Assembly: GCA_028819255.1 (NCBI GenBank)
Contig: JAPPMB010000003.1
Location: 1 to 64,000 of the forward strand
Length of the DNA: 64,000 bases
From: Bryobacterales bacterium
GTDB lineage: Bacteria; Acidobacteriota; Terriglobia; Bryobacterales; UBA6623
Reading direction: 5' to 3'
The notes under the pieces are model-generated. The model saw only the letters and a program-made list of their open reading frames with translations, was not told where the DNA came from and ran no database searches. The position numbers and the translations under genes are program-made. This document shows, one piece after another, positions 38,493-47,528 of the stretch (within the stretch, counting starts at the first letter, position 1; every line of letters begins with the position of its first letter).

Positions 38493-40149
38493 GCTGGGCT
38501 ACACGGTTTCCGGGACTGTCGGGCTCGCCGCTGCCGGACTTCTGCTAGGCGCACTCCTCCCCGAAGCCGCGGCGCAGATCCGGTTTCGCGACGTGGCTGC
38601 TGATGCAGGCGTTGAATTCGTGCTGGAGAGCCGCCCGACGCCCCGGAAGCTGATGATCGAGGCCGTGGCCGGCGGTGTTGCCGCGTTTGACGCCGACTCG
38701 GACGGCCTGATCGACATCTTCTTCACGAATGGGGCCGATGGCACCTTGTTGCGGAAACAGGGGGAGCGGCACTGGAACCGACTGTTTCGAAATCTCGGAG
38801 ACATGCGGTTTGCGGACATCACAGAGGATGCGGGCGTAGCGGGGCGCGGCTACTCCATGGGCGCCGCGGCAGCGGACTACGACAACGACGGCGACGCCGA
38901 CCTTTTCGTGGCCGGCGTCCGGGCGAACATCCTGCTTCGAAACGACGGCCAGGGCGCGTTTTCCGACGTGACGGCGGAAGCCGGAATCGCAAGCGATCAC
39001 TGGTCCGTCGCGGCCGGATGGTTCGACTATGACCGCGACGGGTTGCTGGACCTGCTCGTCGTGAACTATCTGGACTGGAGTCCGCGGGAGGAGAGATTCT
39101 GCGGCGACCGGGACAGAGGGCTTCGAATCTACTGCAGCCCGACGTATTTCGGAGGGCTGCCGAACAGCCTCCACCGGAACGCTGGGGACGGAACCTTTGA
39201 GGACGTCTCGGAGGCTTCCGGAATCGCGGATCACGTTGGCAAGGGCATGAGCGTTGCCTTCGCCGACTACGACCTCGACGGCTGGATCGACGCTTTCGTG
39301 ACCAACGACACGGAGGCGGACTTCCTCTTCCGGAACCTCGGCGACGGGACATTCGAGGAAGTCGGACTGCTGGCCGGCGCTGGCCTCGCATCGGACGGGA
39401 GTCCCGTTTCCAGCATGGGAGTCGATTTTCGCGACTACGACAACGACGGACTTCCCGACATCCACGTGACGGCGCTGCACCGTCAGACGTTTCCGCTCTT
39501 TCGCAACGTCGGCGGCGGGCAGTTTGAGGATGCGACCGCCATGTCCGGCCTCCACGCCCTCACCGTTGCGCGCAGCGGATGGGCGAACGCGTTCGTCGAC
39601 CTTGACAACGACGGTCTCCGGGATCTGTTCGTGGCGACATCGCACGTAAACGACCTGGCCGAGGAATTCGAGAACACCGAATACCTTCAGCCGAACGCCG
39701 TGTTCCGCAACACCCCGGATGGAGGGTTCCGGGATGCATCAGCGAGCGCGGCCAGCTTTCCGCGCGCGGCCCATCGCGGAGCAGCCTTCGCTGACTTCGA
39801 TGGCGACGGGCGGGTTGACGTCGTTGCCTCGGCGATCGGGAGCCCCGCGCAACTGTGGCGGAACACCAGCCCCGTCGAGAATCAGTGGCTGGCGGTGCGT
39901 CTGCAAGGCGAGACCTCCAATGCGAACGGGATCGGGGCCATCGTGCGGGTCGGCGACCAGACTGCGATGGCCACCTCGGCAGTCGGATACGCGTCCTCGT
40001 CCCTGGGCCCTGTGCACTTCGGTCTCGGGACAGCCCCGAACGTCAGCGAGATCATCGTCGAGTGGCCTGGCGGCGCCCGCCAGCGGGTCATCGTGAGCGA
40101 GCTGAACCGGGTCGTCACGGTCAGGGAGGCAGGGGGCGGCGTTCGCTAG
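38473..40149 (+). CDS. CRTAC1 / ASPIC-UnbV family FG-GAP propeller protein
   Basis: A 558-aa secreted protein. Signal peptide: GYTVSGTVGLAAAGLLLGAL, cut near EAAAQ. The body is an FG-GAP-like propeller with calcium-binding loops repeated about seven times: FDADSDGLIDIFF, DYDNDGDADLFV, DYDRDGLLDLLV, DYDLDGWIDAFV, DYDNDGLPDIHV, DLDNDGLRDLFV and DFDGDGRVDVVA. The C-terminus has the ASPIC/UnbV domain (WLAVRLQGETSNANGIGA, SSSLGPVHFGLG, IIVEWPGGARQRV). Its function is not established. The ATG at 38473 lies within the end of the TPR gene (20-base overlap), which argues for coupled translation. Confidence 0.92.
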   Translation: MRSPLRRLGYTVSGTVGLAAAGLLLGALLPEAAAQIRFRDVAADAGVEFVLESRPTPRKLMIEAVAGGVAAFDADSDGLIDIFFTNGADGTLLRKQGERHWNRLFRNLGDMRFADITEDAGVAGRGYSMGAAAADYDNDGDADLFVAGVRANILLRNDGQGAFSDVTAEAGIASDHWSVAAGWFDYDRDGLLDLLVVNYLDWSPREERFCGDRDRGLRIYCSPTYFGGLPNSLHRNAGDGTFEDVSEASGIADHVGKGMSVAFADYDLDGWIDAFVTNDTEADFLFRNLGDGTFEEVGLLAGAGLASDGSPVSSMGVDFRDYDNDGLPDIHVTALHRQTFPLFRNVGGGQFEDATAMSGLHALTVARSGWANAFVDLDNDGLRDLFVATSHVNDLAEEFENTEYLQPNAVFRNTPDGGFRDASASAASFPRAAHRGAAFADFDGDGRVDVVASAIGSPAQLWRNTSPVENQWLAVRLQGETSNANGIGAIVRVGDQTAMATSAVGYASSSLGPVHFGLGTAPNVSEIIVEWPGGARQRVIVSELNRVVTVREAGGGVR

Positions 40150-40367
40150 CCTCGTGCATCTCGCGCGGCGGCGGGATCGAGGAGCCACCGACCATGCCCG
40201 GGAGGTCTGCGCTGGCGCCGGTCTCGGCCGGTCCGTCGGGACAGCCGGAACGAGGCGCTCGTTGCCATGCTCCTCACAGCGCCCCGCCGACTTCGCGGTC
40301 GTCTGTGCTCGGTACACTGATTTGGAGCCAAACGAGAGGCTTCGCGTCAGTGCGCGGATCGCGGCGT

Positions 40368-42773
40368 ATGTGTCATTTCCTGTGGAACCGGATGGCCTGT
40401 CCTGCCGTGCTCCTCCTGGCGCTGCATCCGGCATCCGGCTCGTCCGTCGAGCGGTCCGTCACCTCGATCCTCGAGCGGCATTGCGTCGCCTGTCACGGTT
40501 CGGAGATCCAGAACGCCAGCGTGCGGCTCGACAACCTGCCCACAGACTTCTCGGGCGACCGGCGCGCGGCCGAGACCTGGCACGACGTGCGCGACGTGCT
40601 GAACCGAGGCGAGATGCCGCCGCCGGGAGCGACGACACTTCCTCCGGGCGAGAGAAATGTGCTGGTGGACTGGATTTCAGAACAATTGCGCAATAGCGAT
40701 CCCCCTGCTGCCGGACGGGACGGCTCTACGGTGATGCGCAGGCTCAACAGGGCCGAGTACCAGAACACGATGCGGGATCTCCTCGGGCTCGACGTCGACT
40801 ACGTGAAGAACCTGCCGCCAGACGAAGTCAGCCGCGACGGGTTCACCAACAACGGGTCCGCCTTGCGCATGTCTGCCCTGCAGCTGGAGCACTACCTCAA
40901 CGCGGCGAGGAGCGGACTGGCGCGCGCGATTGTCGAGGGGCCCGCCCCGCCCGTATTCGTGCATCGCGCCGAAGCGACCGTGATCGACAAGCTCAGGAAT
41001 GTCCACTGGTCGAACCGCCTAGGCAGGACGGGCACGTTCGTGGCGAGGGTGCCTCAGTTTCCGGACGAGGGGGAGTTCATCCTCCGTGTCAAAGCCAGGG
41101 CCGAGATTCCAGCTGGTGCTCCGTACCCGAGAATGCATGTCGCGGTGGGGTATCGGGCGGACACACAGACGCCGTCACGAACTCTTGCCGAAGTGGATGT
41201 GAGGGGGGCGGAAGTCCGGGAATTCGAGTTCCGCGGGCGAATCGAGGAGTTTCCCCTCCAAAGCCGCACCCAGAGCAAGTATCCCGGCCTGCTGGTCTGG
41301 CTCCGCAACGTCTACACCGATGGACTCCCGCCGCCTGCCGGGCAGGAGGTCAGCTTCGAGGGGAACGGGAAGACTGAGCAGAAGATGGTCTGGCCGGAGG
41401 ATCCCGACTTTCCCGCGATCGTCGTCGAATCCATCGAGTTCCAGGCGCCCGCGTATCCGTCCTGGCCGCCTCCGCACCACACCCGTCTCATTCCGGCGGC
41501 GCCCGAAGGCCGGCGCGCCGAGCGGCGGGCCGCCGCCGATTCCGTACGCCGCCTCATGCGGCGGGCCTACCGACGGCCCGTCGGATCCGCCGACACGCAG
41601 CCGGTGCTGCGTTTCTTCGACAAGGTGCGGCCCGCGGTGGACAGCTTCGAGGAGGCGATGCGGGAAACCCTGGCGATGGTGCTTGTTTCGCCTGATTTCC
41701 TGTACCTCGTGGAGCGCACGCGCAATGGAGACCGGCCTGTCAGCGATCACGAACTGGCATCCCGTCTCTCGTACTTTCTCTGGAGCACGATGCCCGACGA
41801 GCGGCTCGCCGATCTTGCCGACCGGGGCAGGCTCTCCGACGAGCGGATCCTGCGGAGAGAGACGGTGCGGATGCTTGCGGACCCTCGGAGCTGGGCCTTT
41901 GTCGAACAGTTCAGCGACCAGTGGCTCGACCTCCCGGGTGTCCATCGCATCGCAGTCAACCCGAACTACCATCCCGATTTTGACCTGTCCCTGAAGGAGG
42001 ACATGCGCAAGGAGACGCAGCACTTCTTCGCCACGCTGCTCCGCGAGGACATGAGCGCAATGAATTTCTTGCGGTCCGACTTCTCCGTCCTCAACGAGCG
42101 CATGGCGCGGCACTACGGGATCGAGGGCCCGCGAGGCGGAGAGTTCGAGCGTGTCTCCCTGGCCGGCTCCGGGCGGCCGGGGGGACTCCTGACACATGCG
42201 AGCATCCTTCTGGCGAACTCGACGGGCGAGGACTCCCACCCGGTTGAGCGCGGCGTCTGGATTCGCAGCGCACTGCTCGGCAATCCGCCCGCGCCGCCTC
42301 CGCCCGCAGTGCCGAATCTCGAGAGCGGAGGCGAGGACCTTGCCCTGCTGCCGATCAGGCGCCAGCTCGAACTCCACCGGGACAGCGAGGCCTGCGCCCG
42401 CTGTCACCGGGGCATCGACCCCTGGGGCGTTGCCCTTGAGGAATACGACGCCTTGGGCCTGCGGCGCGAGACCGTGTTGCGCCGGCTCGGCGACCGGGAG
42501 GAGGTCCATGCGGTCGACGCTTCCGCAGTCCTTCCCGACGGCCGGGAGGTCGATGGCGCCGCCGCCCTCGCGGCCTACCTGCTGGAATCCAGAGAGAGGG
42601 AATTTGCGCGGGCGATTGTGTCCAAGCTGTTGTCCTACGCTCTTGGTCGCAGTCTCGTGTCCCGCGACGGCGAGCATGTTGACCGGCTGGTTGCGCGCTT
42701 CAGGGAAGCCGGATACCGGCTCGGAGAACTTTGTACAATCATCGTGGCGAGCGACGCCTTTCGGCGCCGGTAG
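40368..42773 (+). CDS. DUF1592-type cytochrome c-domain protein
   Basis: An 801-aa protein of the DUF1587/1592/1588/1585 architecture. A hydrophobic leader (CPAVLLLALHPASG) precedes a planctomycete-type cytochrome c domain with C39-V-A-C-H43. DUF1587 begins at RRLNRAEYQNTMRDLLGLDV; DUF1592 contains LVSPDFLYLVER and ELASRLSYFLWSTMPD; DUF1588 has DFSVLNERMARHYGI, GLLTHASILL and a second CxxCH in ACARCHRGIDPWG; DUF1585 ends with SKLLSYALGRSL. Proposed to be a periplasmic oxidoreductase; the substrate is unknown. A GTG six codons upstream is an alternative start. The DUF1552 partner follows after 13 bases. Confidence 0.92.
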   Translation: MCHFLWNRMACPAVLLLALHPASGSSVERSVTSILERHCVACHGSEIQNASVRLDNLPTDFSGDRRAAETWHDVRDVLNRGEMPPPGATTLPPGERNVLVDWISEQLRNSDPPAAGRDGSTVMRRLNRAEYQNTMRDLLGLDVDYVKNLPPDEVSRDGFTNNGSALRMSALQLEHYLNAARSGLARAIVEGPAPPVFVHRAEATVIDKLRNVHWSNRLGRTGTFVARVPQFPDEGEFILRVKARAEIPAGAPYPRMHVAVGYRADTQTPSRTLAEVDVRGAEVREFEFRGRIEEFPLQSRTQSKYPGLLVWLRNVYTDGLPPPAGQEVSFEGNGKTEQKMVWPEDPDFPAIVVESIEFQAPAYPSWPPPHHTRLIPAAPEGRRAERRAAADSVRRLMRRAYRRPVGSADTQPVLRFFDKVRPAVDSFEEAMRETLAMVLVSPDFLYLVERTRNGDRPVSDHELASRLSYFLWSTMPDERLADLADRGRLSDERILRRETVRMLADPRSWAFVEQFSDQWLDLPGVHRIAVNPNYHPDFDLSLKEDMRKETQHFFATLLREDMSAMNFLRSDFSVLNERMARHYGIEGPRGGEFERVSLAGSGRPGGLLTHASILLANSTGEDSHPVERGVWIRSALLGNPPAPPPPAVPNLESGGEDLALLPIRRQLELHRDSEACARCHRGIDPWGVALEEYDALGLRRETVLRRLGDREEVHAVDASAVLPDGREVDGAAALAAYLLESREREFARAIVSKLLSYALGRSLVSRDGEHVDRLVARFREAGYRLGELCTIIVASDAFRRR

Positions 42774-42786
42774 CTAGAGGGAGCAG

Positions 42787-44121
42787 ATGACCCGCAAGTC
42801 CTGGCACCTGAGCCGCCGGTCGTTCCTCTACGGGAGCGGTGTGACCCTGGCGCTTCCGTTCCTTGAGTGCATGGCGGCGAACGTCGACGCGCCCACTCCG
42901 CCCCGCAGGTTCTGTGCGGTCTACTTCCCCTACGGGATCGTCCAGCGGCAGCCAGGGTCGAAGGCAGCTGAATGGAACTGGTTCCCGCGAGGCTCGGGAC
43001 GCGACTACAGCTTCAACCGAAGCCTGGTCCCGCTAGAGTCGCTGCGGTCGGAGCTGACGGTCCTAGGCGGGCTCTCGCACCCGAGAGGGCGCAGCATGGG
43101 AGGCCACGACACTGCCGACACCTGGCTGACGGGGGCCGAGCTGAAGGAGGGGCACCTCGAGAACAGCGTCTCGATGGACCAGGCGGCGGCGATGCACCTC
43201 GGTGGCCGCACGCGCTACCGGTCGCTCGTTCTCTCCAGCGACGGCGGAATCGGCGAACCCACGCGTTCAAGCACGCTGTCCTTCGGGCGCAACGGACAGC
43301 CCGTCCCGGCCGAGAACAGGCCGAGAGCGGTGTTCGACCGGCTGTTCGGCGTCAACCCTCGCTCCGTTGCCGCGCAACGCCAGAGCCTGGACCGTTCCAG
43401 GAGCATGCTGGATCTGGTGCTGGACCACTCGAAGTCCGTGCGGTCCTCACTGGGAAGGCACGACCGCGTGAAGCTCGACGAATACCTTGAGTCCGTCCGC
43501 CAGATCGAGCGCCGCGTGGACCGGTCCCAGCAGTGGCTGGAGGTCCCGAAGCCGGAGGTGAAGGCGACCGGCCTGGCCCTGGACGCCGACGACACGACGC
43601 CAGCCGAGCTCATCAGGACAATGTACGACTTGATGTACCTCGCATTCCAGACCGATTCGACGCAGGTCGCGACCTACCAGATCGGCAACATGAACGGCGC
43701 AACCTCGATTGCCGGCAAGTTTCCCCAGCTGCTGGGCCTGGCCGACAACATGCACAGGATGGCGCATGGGGCGCGCAAGAACGATGCGGGCGCCGAACCG
43801 CTCGGGCAGTGGGACCTCTTTCTCACCCAACAGTTCGCGTACTTCCTGGGGCGCCTGCGCGACACGAGGGAAGGCGATGGCTCGCTGCTCGACCGGACGA
43901 TCGTCCTCTACGGCAGCAGCAACAGCCAGACGCACGTCAATCTGAATTACCCGCTGGTCGTGGCCGGCGGCCGAAACCTCGGACTGGGCCACGGAGCGTT
44001 CCGCGAGTATGCCGAGGACGTTCCGCTCTCGAACCTCTTCGTGACGGTCCTGAACCGGCTGGGCGTGCCGGTGGAGGGCTTTGCCGACAGCACCGGGGAG
44101 CTGCCCGGACTCCTAGCGTGA
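42787..44121 (+). CDS. DUF1552 family protein, Tat-exported
   Basis: A 444-aa protein with a strong twin-arginine leader (LSRRSFLYGSGVTLALPFLE). DUF1552 features include PRRFCAVYFPYGIV, LGGLSHPRGRSMGGHDTADT, a central SMDQAAAMHLG and a C-terminal LYGSSNSQTHVNLNYPLVVA resembling the ends of sulfatase/phosphatase-like DUF1501 folds. Function is unestablished. It is nearly always next to a DUF1592 gene, as here (13 bases apart, GGGAG before its ATG), so the two are expected to form one secreted system. Tat export suggests folding or cofactor insertion in the cytoplasm. Confidence 0.93.
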   Translation: MTRKSWHLSRRSFLYGSGVTLALPFLECMAANVDAPTPPRRFCAVYFPYGIVQRQPGSKAAEWNWFPRGSGRDYSFNRSLVPLESLRSELTVLGGLSHPRGRSMGGHDTADTWLTGAELKEGHLENSVSMDQAAAMHLGGRTRYRSLVLSSDGGIGEPTRSSTLSFGRNGQPVPAENRPRAVFDRLFGVNPRSVAAQRQSLDRSRSMLDLVLDHSKSVRSSLGRHDRVKLDEYLESVRQIERRVDRSQQWLEVPKPEVKATGLALDADDTTPAELIRTMYDLMYLAFQTDSTQVATYQIGNMNGATSIAGKFPQLLGLADNMHRMAHGARKNDAGAEPLGQWDLFLTQQFAYFLGRLRDTREGDGSLLDRTIVLYGSSNSQTHVNLNYPLVVAGGRNLGLGHGAFREYAEDVPLSNLFVTVLNRLGVPVEGFADSTGELPGLLA

Positions 44122-44206
44122 GCCGGGAACGCGGCCCTTCCGGCCGGATGGGCGTCCCAGAAAGCCGCCCGGGACTGCAGCGAGAGAGGCGGGACTCCGA
44201 CGTCGG

Positions 44207-44288
44207 TGCGAACGGGGAGACTCGAACTCCCACGGGTTGCCCCACTAGAACCTAAATCTAGCGCGTCTGCCAATTCCGCCACGTTCGC
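44207..44288 (-). tRNA. tRNA-Leu (UAG)
   Basis: On the minus strand an 82-base cloverleaf can be folded. The acceptor stem pairs GCGAACG (44288-44282) with CGTTCGC, followed by discriminator A. The D-arm region GGCGGAATTGGCAGACGC is typical of leucine tRNAs. The anticodon stem CTAGA/TCTAG holds loop TTTAGGT with anticodon TAG. A short variable arm is followed by the T-arm GGGAGTTCGAGTCTCCC. The 3' CCA is not encoded. It lies between the DUF1552 gene and the cupin gene. Confidence 0.95.
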
Positions 44289-44419
44289 GTCCGACGGCTG
44301 CCTGAGAGGGGCGCGACTCCGTCCCGTTTCCGGGGCCTCCAGCGAGGGGCACAGCCGCTCTCCGACCATCGTAGCCTGCCCAAGGGCCACCCTTTTCAGG
44401 GTCGAGTATCATATCCTGC

Positions 44420-45655
44420 ATGTCCAGCAGCATCGACCTTCTCAAGAGCGCGCTCTCCGCGGGCGAGGGAATCGTCCGGCTGGCGCCCTGCTGGGTGCCC
44501 CGCTCGTTCCTGATGCCGGGTGGCCGGCTCAAGCTCCATCCGAACGACATCTACGCGCTCGGCGGGCATCGCGGCGGAATCGACGAGCGCTGGTTCTCCT
44601 CGACGACGCAGGCGGACAATGGCCCCGGGACACCGGAGGACGAGGGCCTGAGCTACATCGTCGTCAAGAGCGGGAACGCCGGAGCGAGCAAGGTCCTGCT
44701 CAAGGAGGGGATCGACGAGTTGGGCGATGCCTTCCTCGGACAGGACGTGATGAGCGAGCAGGGCGGCTGGAACGTGCTGTGCAAGTTCTTCGACAATCTC
44801 GGACCGATCCCGCATCACATGCACCAGGACGAGGAGGCGGCCGCACGGGTGGGCCGCCGGGGAAAGCCCGAGGCGTACTACTTTCCGCCGCAGTTCAACT
44901 ACAAGGGGAACAACTTCGCCTACACGTTCATGGGTCTGGAGCCGGGCACGACCAAGGATGACCTCAGGCGCTGCCTCGAGCGTTGGAACGAGGGCGACAA
45001 CGGGATCCTCTACCACTCGAAGGCGTACAAGCTCAAGCCCGGCACGGGCTGGCAGATTCCCGCCGGGGTCCTGCACGCGCCGGGTTCGGCCGTGACGTAC
45101 GAGCCGCAGGTCAACTCCGACGTGTTCGGGATGTTCCAGTCCATGGTGGAGGGCCGTCCGGTGCCGTGGGACCTCCTCGTGAAGGACGTTCCGCCGGAGC
45201 ACCATCATGATCTCGACTACATCATCGGTATGCTCGACTGGGAGGCGAACGTCGATCCGTACTTCATGAAGAACCGCCATTTCGAGCCCCTTCCCGTCCG
45301 GGACTCGGCGGAGATGGCCGCCGCGGGCTACAGCGAGAGCTGGGTGACCTACTCGACCGCCAACTACTCCGCGAAGGAGCTGACCGTGTTCCCGGGCCGC
45401 AGCGTCACGATCTCCGACCGTGCCGCGCATGGTCTGATCGTGACCCAGGGCCGCGGGCGGATCGGCGCGTGGCACGTCCACACTCCGGCAATGATCCGCT
45501 ACGGAGAGCTGACGGCGGACGAGTACTTCGTCACCTCCGCCGCCGCTGAGGAGGGTGTTCGGATCACGAACGACAGCCCTGACGAGAAGCTGGTGATGCT
45601 CAAGCACTTCGGGCCGGACAATCCCGATGCCAGGGCGCTGGTGCGGGAGGGATAG
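44420..45655 (+). CDS. Cupin protein resembling type I phosphomannose isomerase
   Basis: A 411-aa cytoplasmic cupin-fold protein. The metal-site motif PIPHHMHQDEE with KPEAYYF a few residues on, and later GWQIPAGVLHAPGS, matches the His-x-His...Glu...His arrangement of mannose-6-phosphate isomerase-like cupins. Long N- and C-terminal parts (HPNDIYALGGHRGGIDERWF; TDAADEYFV-like TADEYFVTSAA) distinguish it from canonical ManA, so the sugar substrate is uncertain. The ATG at 44420 follows the tRNA gene with no strong ribosome binding site. A small hairpin follows its stop, suggesting it is transcribed separately from glnA. Confidence 0.8.
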   Translation: MSSSIDLLKSALSAGEGIVRLAPCWVPRSFLMPGGRLKLHPNDIYALGGHRGGIDERWFSSTTQADNGPGTPEDEGLSYIVVKSGNAGASKVLLKEGIDELGDAFLGQDVMSEQGGWNVLCKFFDNLGPIPHHMHQDEEAAARVGRRGKPEAYYFPPQFNYKGNNFAYTFMGLEPGTTKDDLRRCLERWNEGDNGILYHSKAYKLKPGTGWQIPAGVLHAPGSAVTYEPQVNSDVFGMFQSMVEGRPVPWDLLVKDVPPEHHHDLDYIIGMLDWEANVDPYFMKNRHFEPLPVRDSAEMAAAGYSESWVTYSTANYSAKELTVFPGRSVTISDRAAHGLIVTQGRGRIGAWHVHTPAMIRYGELTADEYFVTSAAAEEGVRITNDSPDEKLVMLKHFGPDNPDARALVREG

Positions 45656-45662
45656 CTAGAGA

Positions 45663-45693
45663 GGTGCCGGCGGGCGCCGATTGATAGTTTTTA
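45663..45693 (+). terminator. Weak hairpin with T-run after the cupin gene
   Basis: GGTGCC (45663-45668) pairs with GGCGCC (45673-45678) around a GGCG loop, allowing one G-T pair. A TTTTT run begins about nine bases later. The stem is short and the T-run distant, so this is only a possible terminator. Confidence 0.3.
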
Positions 45694-45730
45694 TCGCCCT
45701 CAGAACGACCGCTTATTAGCGAAGCCGTTG

Positions 45731-45739
45731 TGCTACGAT
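45731..45739 (+). promoter_or_regulatory. glnA: Extended -10 promoter candidate for glnA
   Basis: TGCTACGAT has the TGn extension followed by a TACGAT hexamer, about 85 bases before the glnA start. Only a poor -35 (CTTATT-like, near 45712) is present, which is common for extended -10 promoters. No sigma-54 (GG-N10-GC) element was noted by eye. Confidence 0.4.
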
Positions 45740-45825
45740 CATCCTTTCCGAAGGCCAGAGCGGCCAGCCGGCGTCACGCGCCCGGCACACCTTCTTTTTT
45801 CTGAAGAGCTTTTTGGGAGGAGCTT

Positions 45826-47247
45826 ATGGGCACTAAGAGAACCCCGGCTGAGGTCATCGCCTTCGCCAAAGACAACGACATCAAGATTCTCGACCTGCGT
45901 TTCGCCGATCTGCCGGGGCTCTGGCAGCACGTGTCGTACCCCATCGGGATGCTGGACGAGGAATGCTTCGAGGACGGCTTCGGCTTTGACGGGTCCTCGA
46001 TCAGGGGCTGGCAGTCCATCAGCGAGTCCGACATGCTGATCATTCCGGATCCTGACACTGCGTTCATCGATCCGTTCACCGAAATGCCGACGCTTTGCGT
46101 CGTCTGCAACATCGTCGACCCCATCACGAAGCAGCACTACGAGCGGGATCCCCGCTGGATTGCCCAGAAGGCAGAGAAGTACCTCCAGTACACAGGTGCC
46201 GGCGACACCGCCTACTTCGGCGCTGAGGCGGAATTCTTTCTGTTCGACAACGTGAGCTACGACTCGTCGTACAACTTCGGCTTCTACAAGATCGATTCCG
46301 AGGAGGGCCGGTGGAACTCGGGCCGTGCCGAGAACAACCTCGGATACCGGCCCCGCTACAAGGAAGGCTACTTCCCGGTTCCGCCGACGGATCACCTGCA
46401 GGACATCCGATCCGAGATGACGCAGGTCATGATCGACTGCGGCATCGACATCGAGTGCCATCACCACGAGGTGGCCACCGGCGGCCAGGGCGAGATCGAC
46501 CAGCGGTTCGACACGCTTGTCGTGTCGGCCGACAACATGATGCTCTACAAGTACGTCGTTCGAAATGTTGCCTTCCAGCACGGAAAGTCCGCGACGTTCA
46601 TGCCGAAGCCGCTGTGGAACGACAACGGATCCGGGATGCACACGCACCAGTCGATCTGGAAGGACGGCGTCCCGACCTTCGCGGGCGACGGCTATGCGGG
46701 CCTGAGCGACGACGCGCTGTACTACATCGGCGGCCTCCTCAAGCATTCTCCGGCTTTGGCGGCGATTGTGGCTCCGACGACGAACAGCTACAAGCGGCTG
46801 GTGCCCGGATTCGAGGCGCCGGTCAGCCTGGCCTACTCTCGCCGCAACCGCTCTGCCGCATGCCGCATTCCGATGTACTCGCCGAGCCCGAAGAGCAAGC
46901 GCGTCGAGCTGCGGTACCCCGACCCGGCCTGCAACCCCTACCTGGCGTTCTCGGCCTGCCTGATGGCCGGACTGGACGGGATCCAGAACCAGATCCACCC
47001 GGGCGAGGCCCTCGACAAGGACATCTACGATCTCACTCCTGAGGAGGCTGCCAGCGTGCCGGCACTGCCGGAGGATCTCGCCGGCGCACTGCAGGCGCTC
47101 GAGAGGGACCACGACTTCCTCACGCAGAACGACGTGTTCACGGAAGAGCTGATCACGAGCTACATCGACTACAAGCGCTCGGCCGAGGTCGACGAGGTTC
47201 GTCAGCGGCCTCATCCGTTCGAGTTCTCGCTTTACTACGACATCTAG
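45826..47247 (+). CDS. glnA: Glutamine synthetase, type I
   Basis: Cytoplasmic dodecameric enzyme that condenses glutamate and ammonia using ATP. At 473 aa it is standard GSI length. Hallmarks: [13 protein letters not shown] (beta-grasp), AEAEFFLFD (metal ligands), [17 protein letters not shown], the ATP-site region [19 protein letters not shown], and NRSAACRIP with [20 protein letters not shown]. Tyr401 in DIYDLTPEE is at the adenylylation site, so control by adenylyl transfer (GSI-beta type) is possible. A strong ribosome binding site (GGGAGGAG) precedes the ATG. A long hairpin 27 bases after the stop suggests that it is transcribed alone. Confidence 0.98.
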   Translation: MGTKRTPAEVIAFAKDNDIKILDLRFADLPGLWQHVSYPIGMLDEECFEDGFGFDGSSIRGWQSISESDMLIIPDPDTAFIDPFTEMPTLCVVCNIVDPITKQHYERDPRWIAQKAEKYLQYTGAGDTAYFGAEAEFFLFDNVSYDSSYNFGFYKIDSEEGRWNSGRAENNLGYRPRYKEGYFPVPPTDHLQDIRSEMTQVMIDCGIDIECHHHEVATGGQGEIDQRFDTLVVSADNMMLYKYVVRNVAFQHGKSATFMPKPLWNDNGSGMHTHQSIWKDGVPTFAGDGYAGLSDDALYYIGGLLKHSPALAAIVAPTTNSYKRLVPGFEAPVSLAYSRRNRSAACRIPMYSPSPKSKRVELRYPDPACNPYLAFSACLMAGLDGIQNQIHPGEALDKDIYDLTPEEAASVPALPEDLAGALQALERDHDFLTQNDVFTEELITSYIDYKRSAEVDEVRQRPHPFEFSLYYDI

Positions 47248-47273
47248 TCGCTCCCGGCGACCGGGGCGAGTCG

Positions 47274-47309
47274 ACGGCCGGAGGGCTCTTCAAGGAGTCT
47301 TCCGGCCGT
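47274..47309 (+). terminator. Strong hairpin downstream of glnA
   Basis: ACGGCCGGA (47274-47282) pairs perfectly with TCCGGCCGT (47301-47309), and the inner bases GGGCTC/GAGTCT extend the stem to about 15 pairs (two G-T) around a TTCAAG loop. There is no T-run after it, so it may end transcription with help, or protect the 3' end of the mRNA. Confidence 0.55.
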
Positions 47310-47528
47310 ATCCGCTTCCGAGCGGCCGGACTGGGTCGGGCCGCGGCCGAGCCTCCTGCCTCGCCTGCAGGCTTCGTCTCAGCCGCACCTCGCGTCGGGT
47401 CCGCACTCAGCCCCAAGCGCGGGCCGCAAGGCTGAACCGGCGCGCTTCCTCAGCTGCACACGTCAGGAAATGCCTGTGACATCCCTGCCTCGGGCTCCGA
47501 AGGGCGGAATCGGCGATCAGCGCCCAGC

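Noticed and set aside
45739..47214. Long minus-strand frame opposite glnA
   Set aside because: It mirrors the glutamine synthetase codons and has no recognisable domain.
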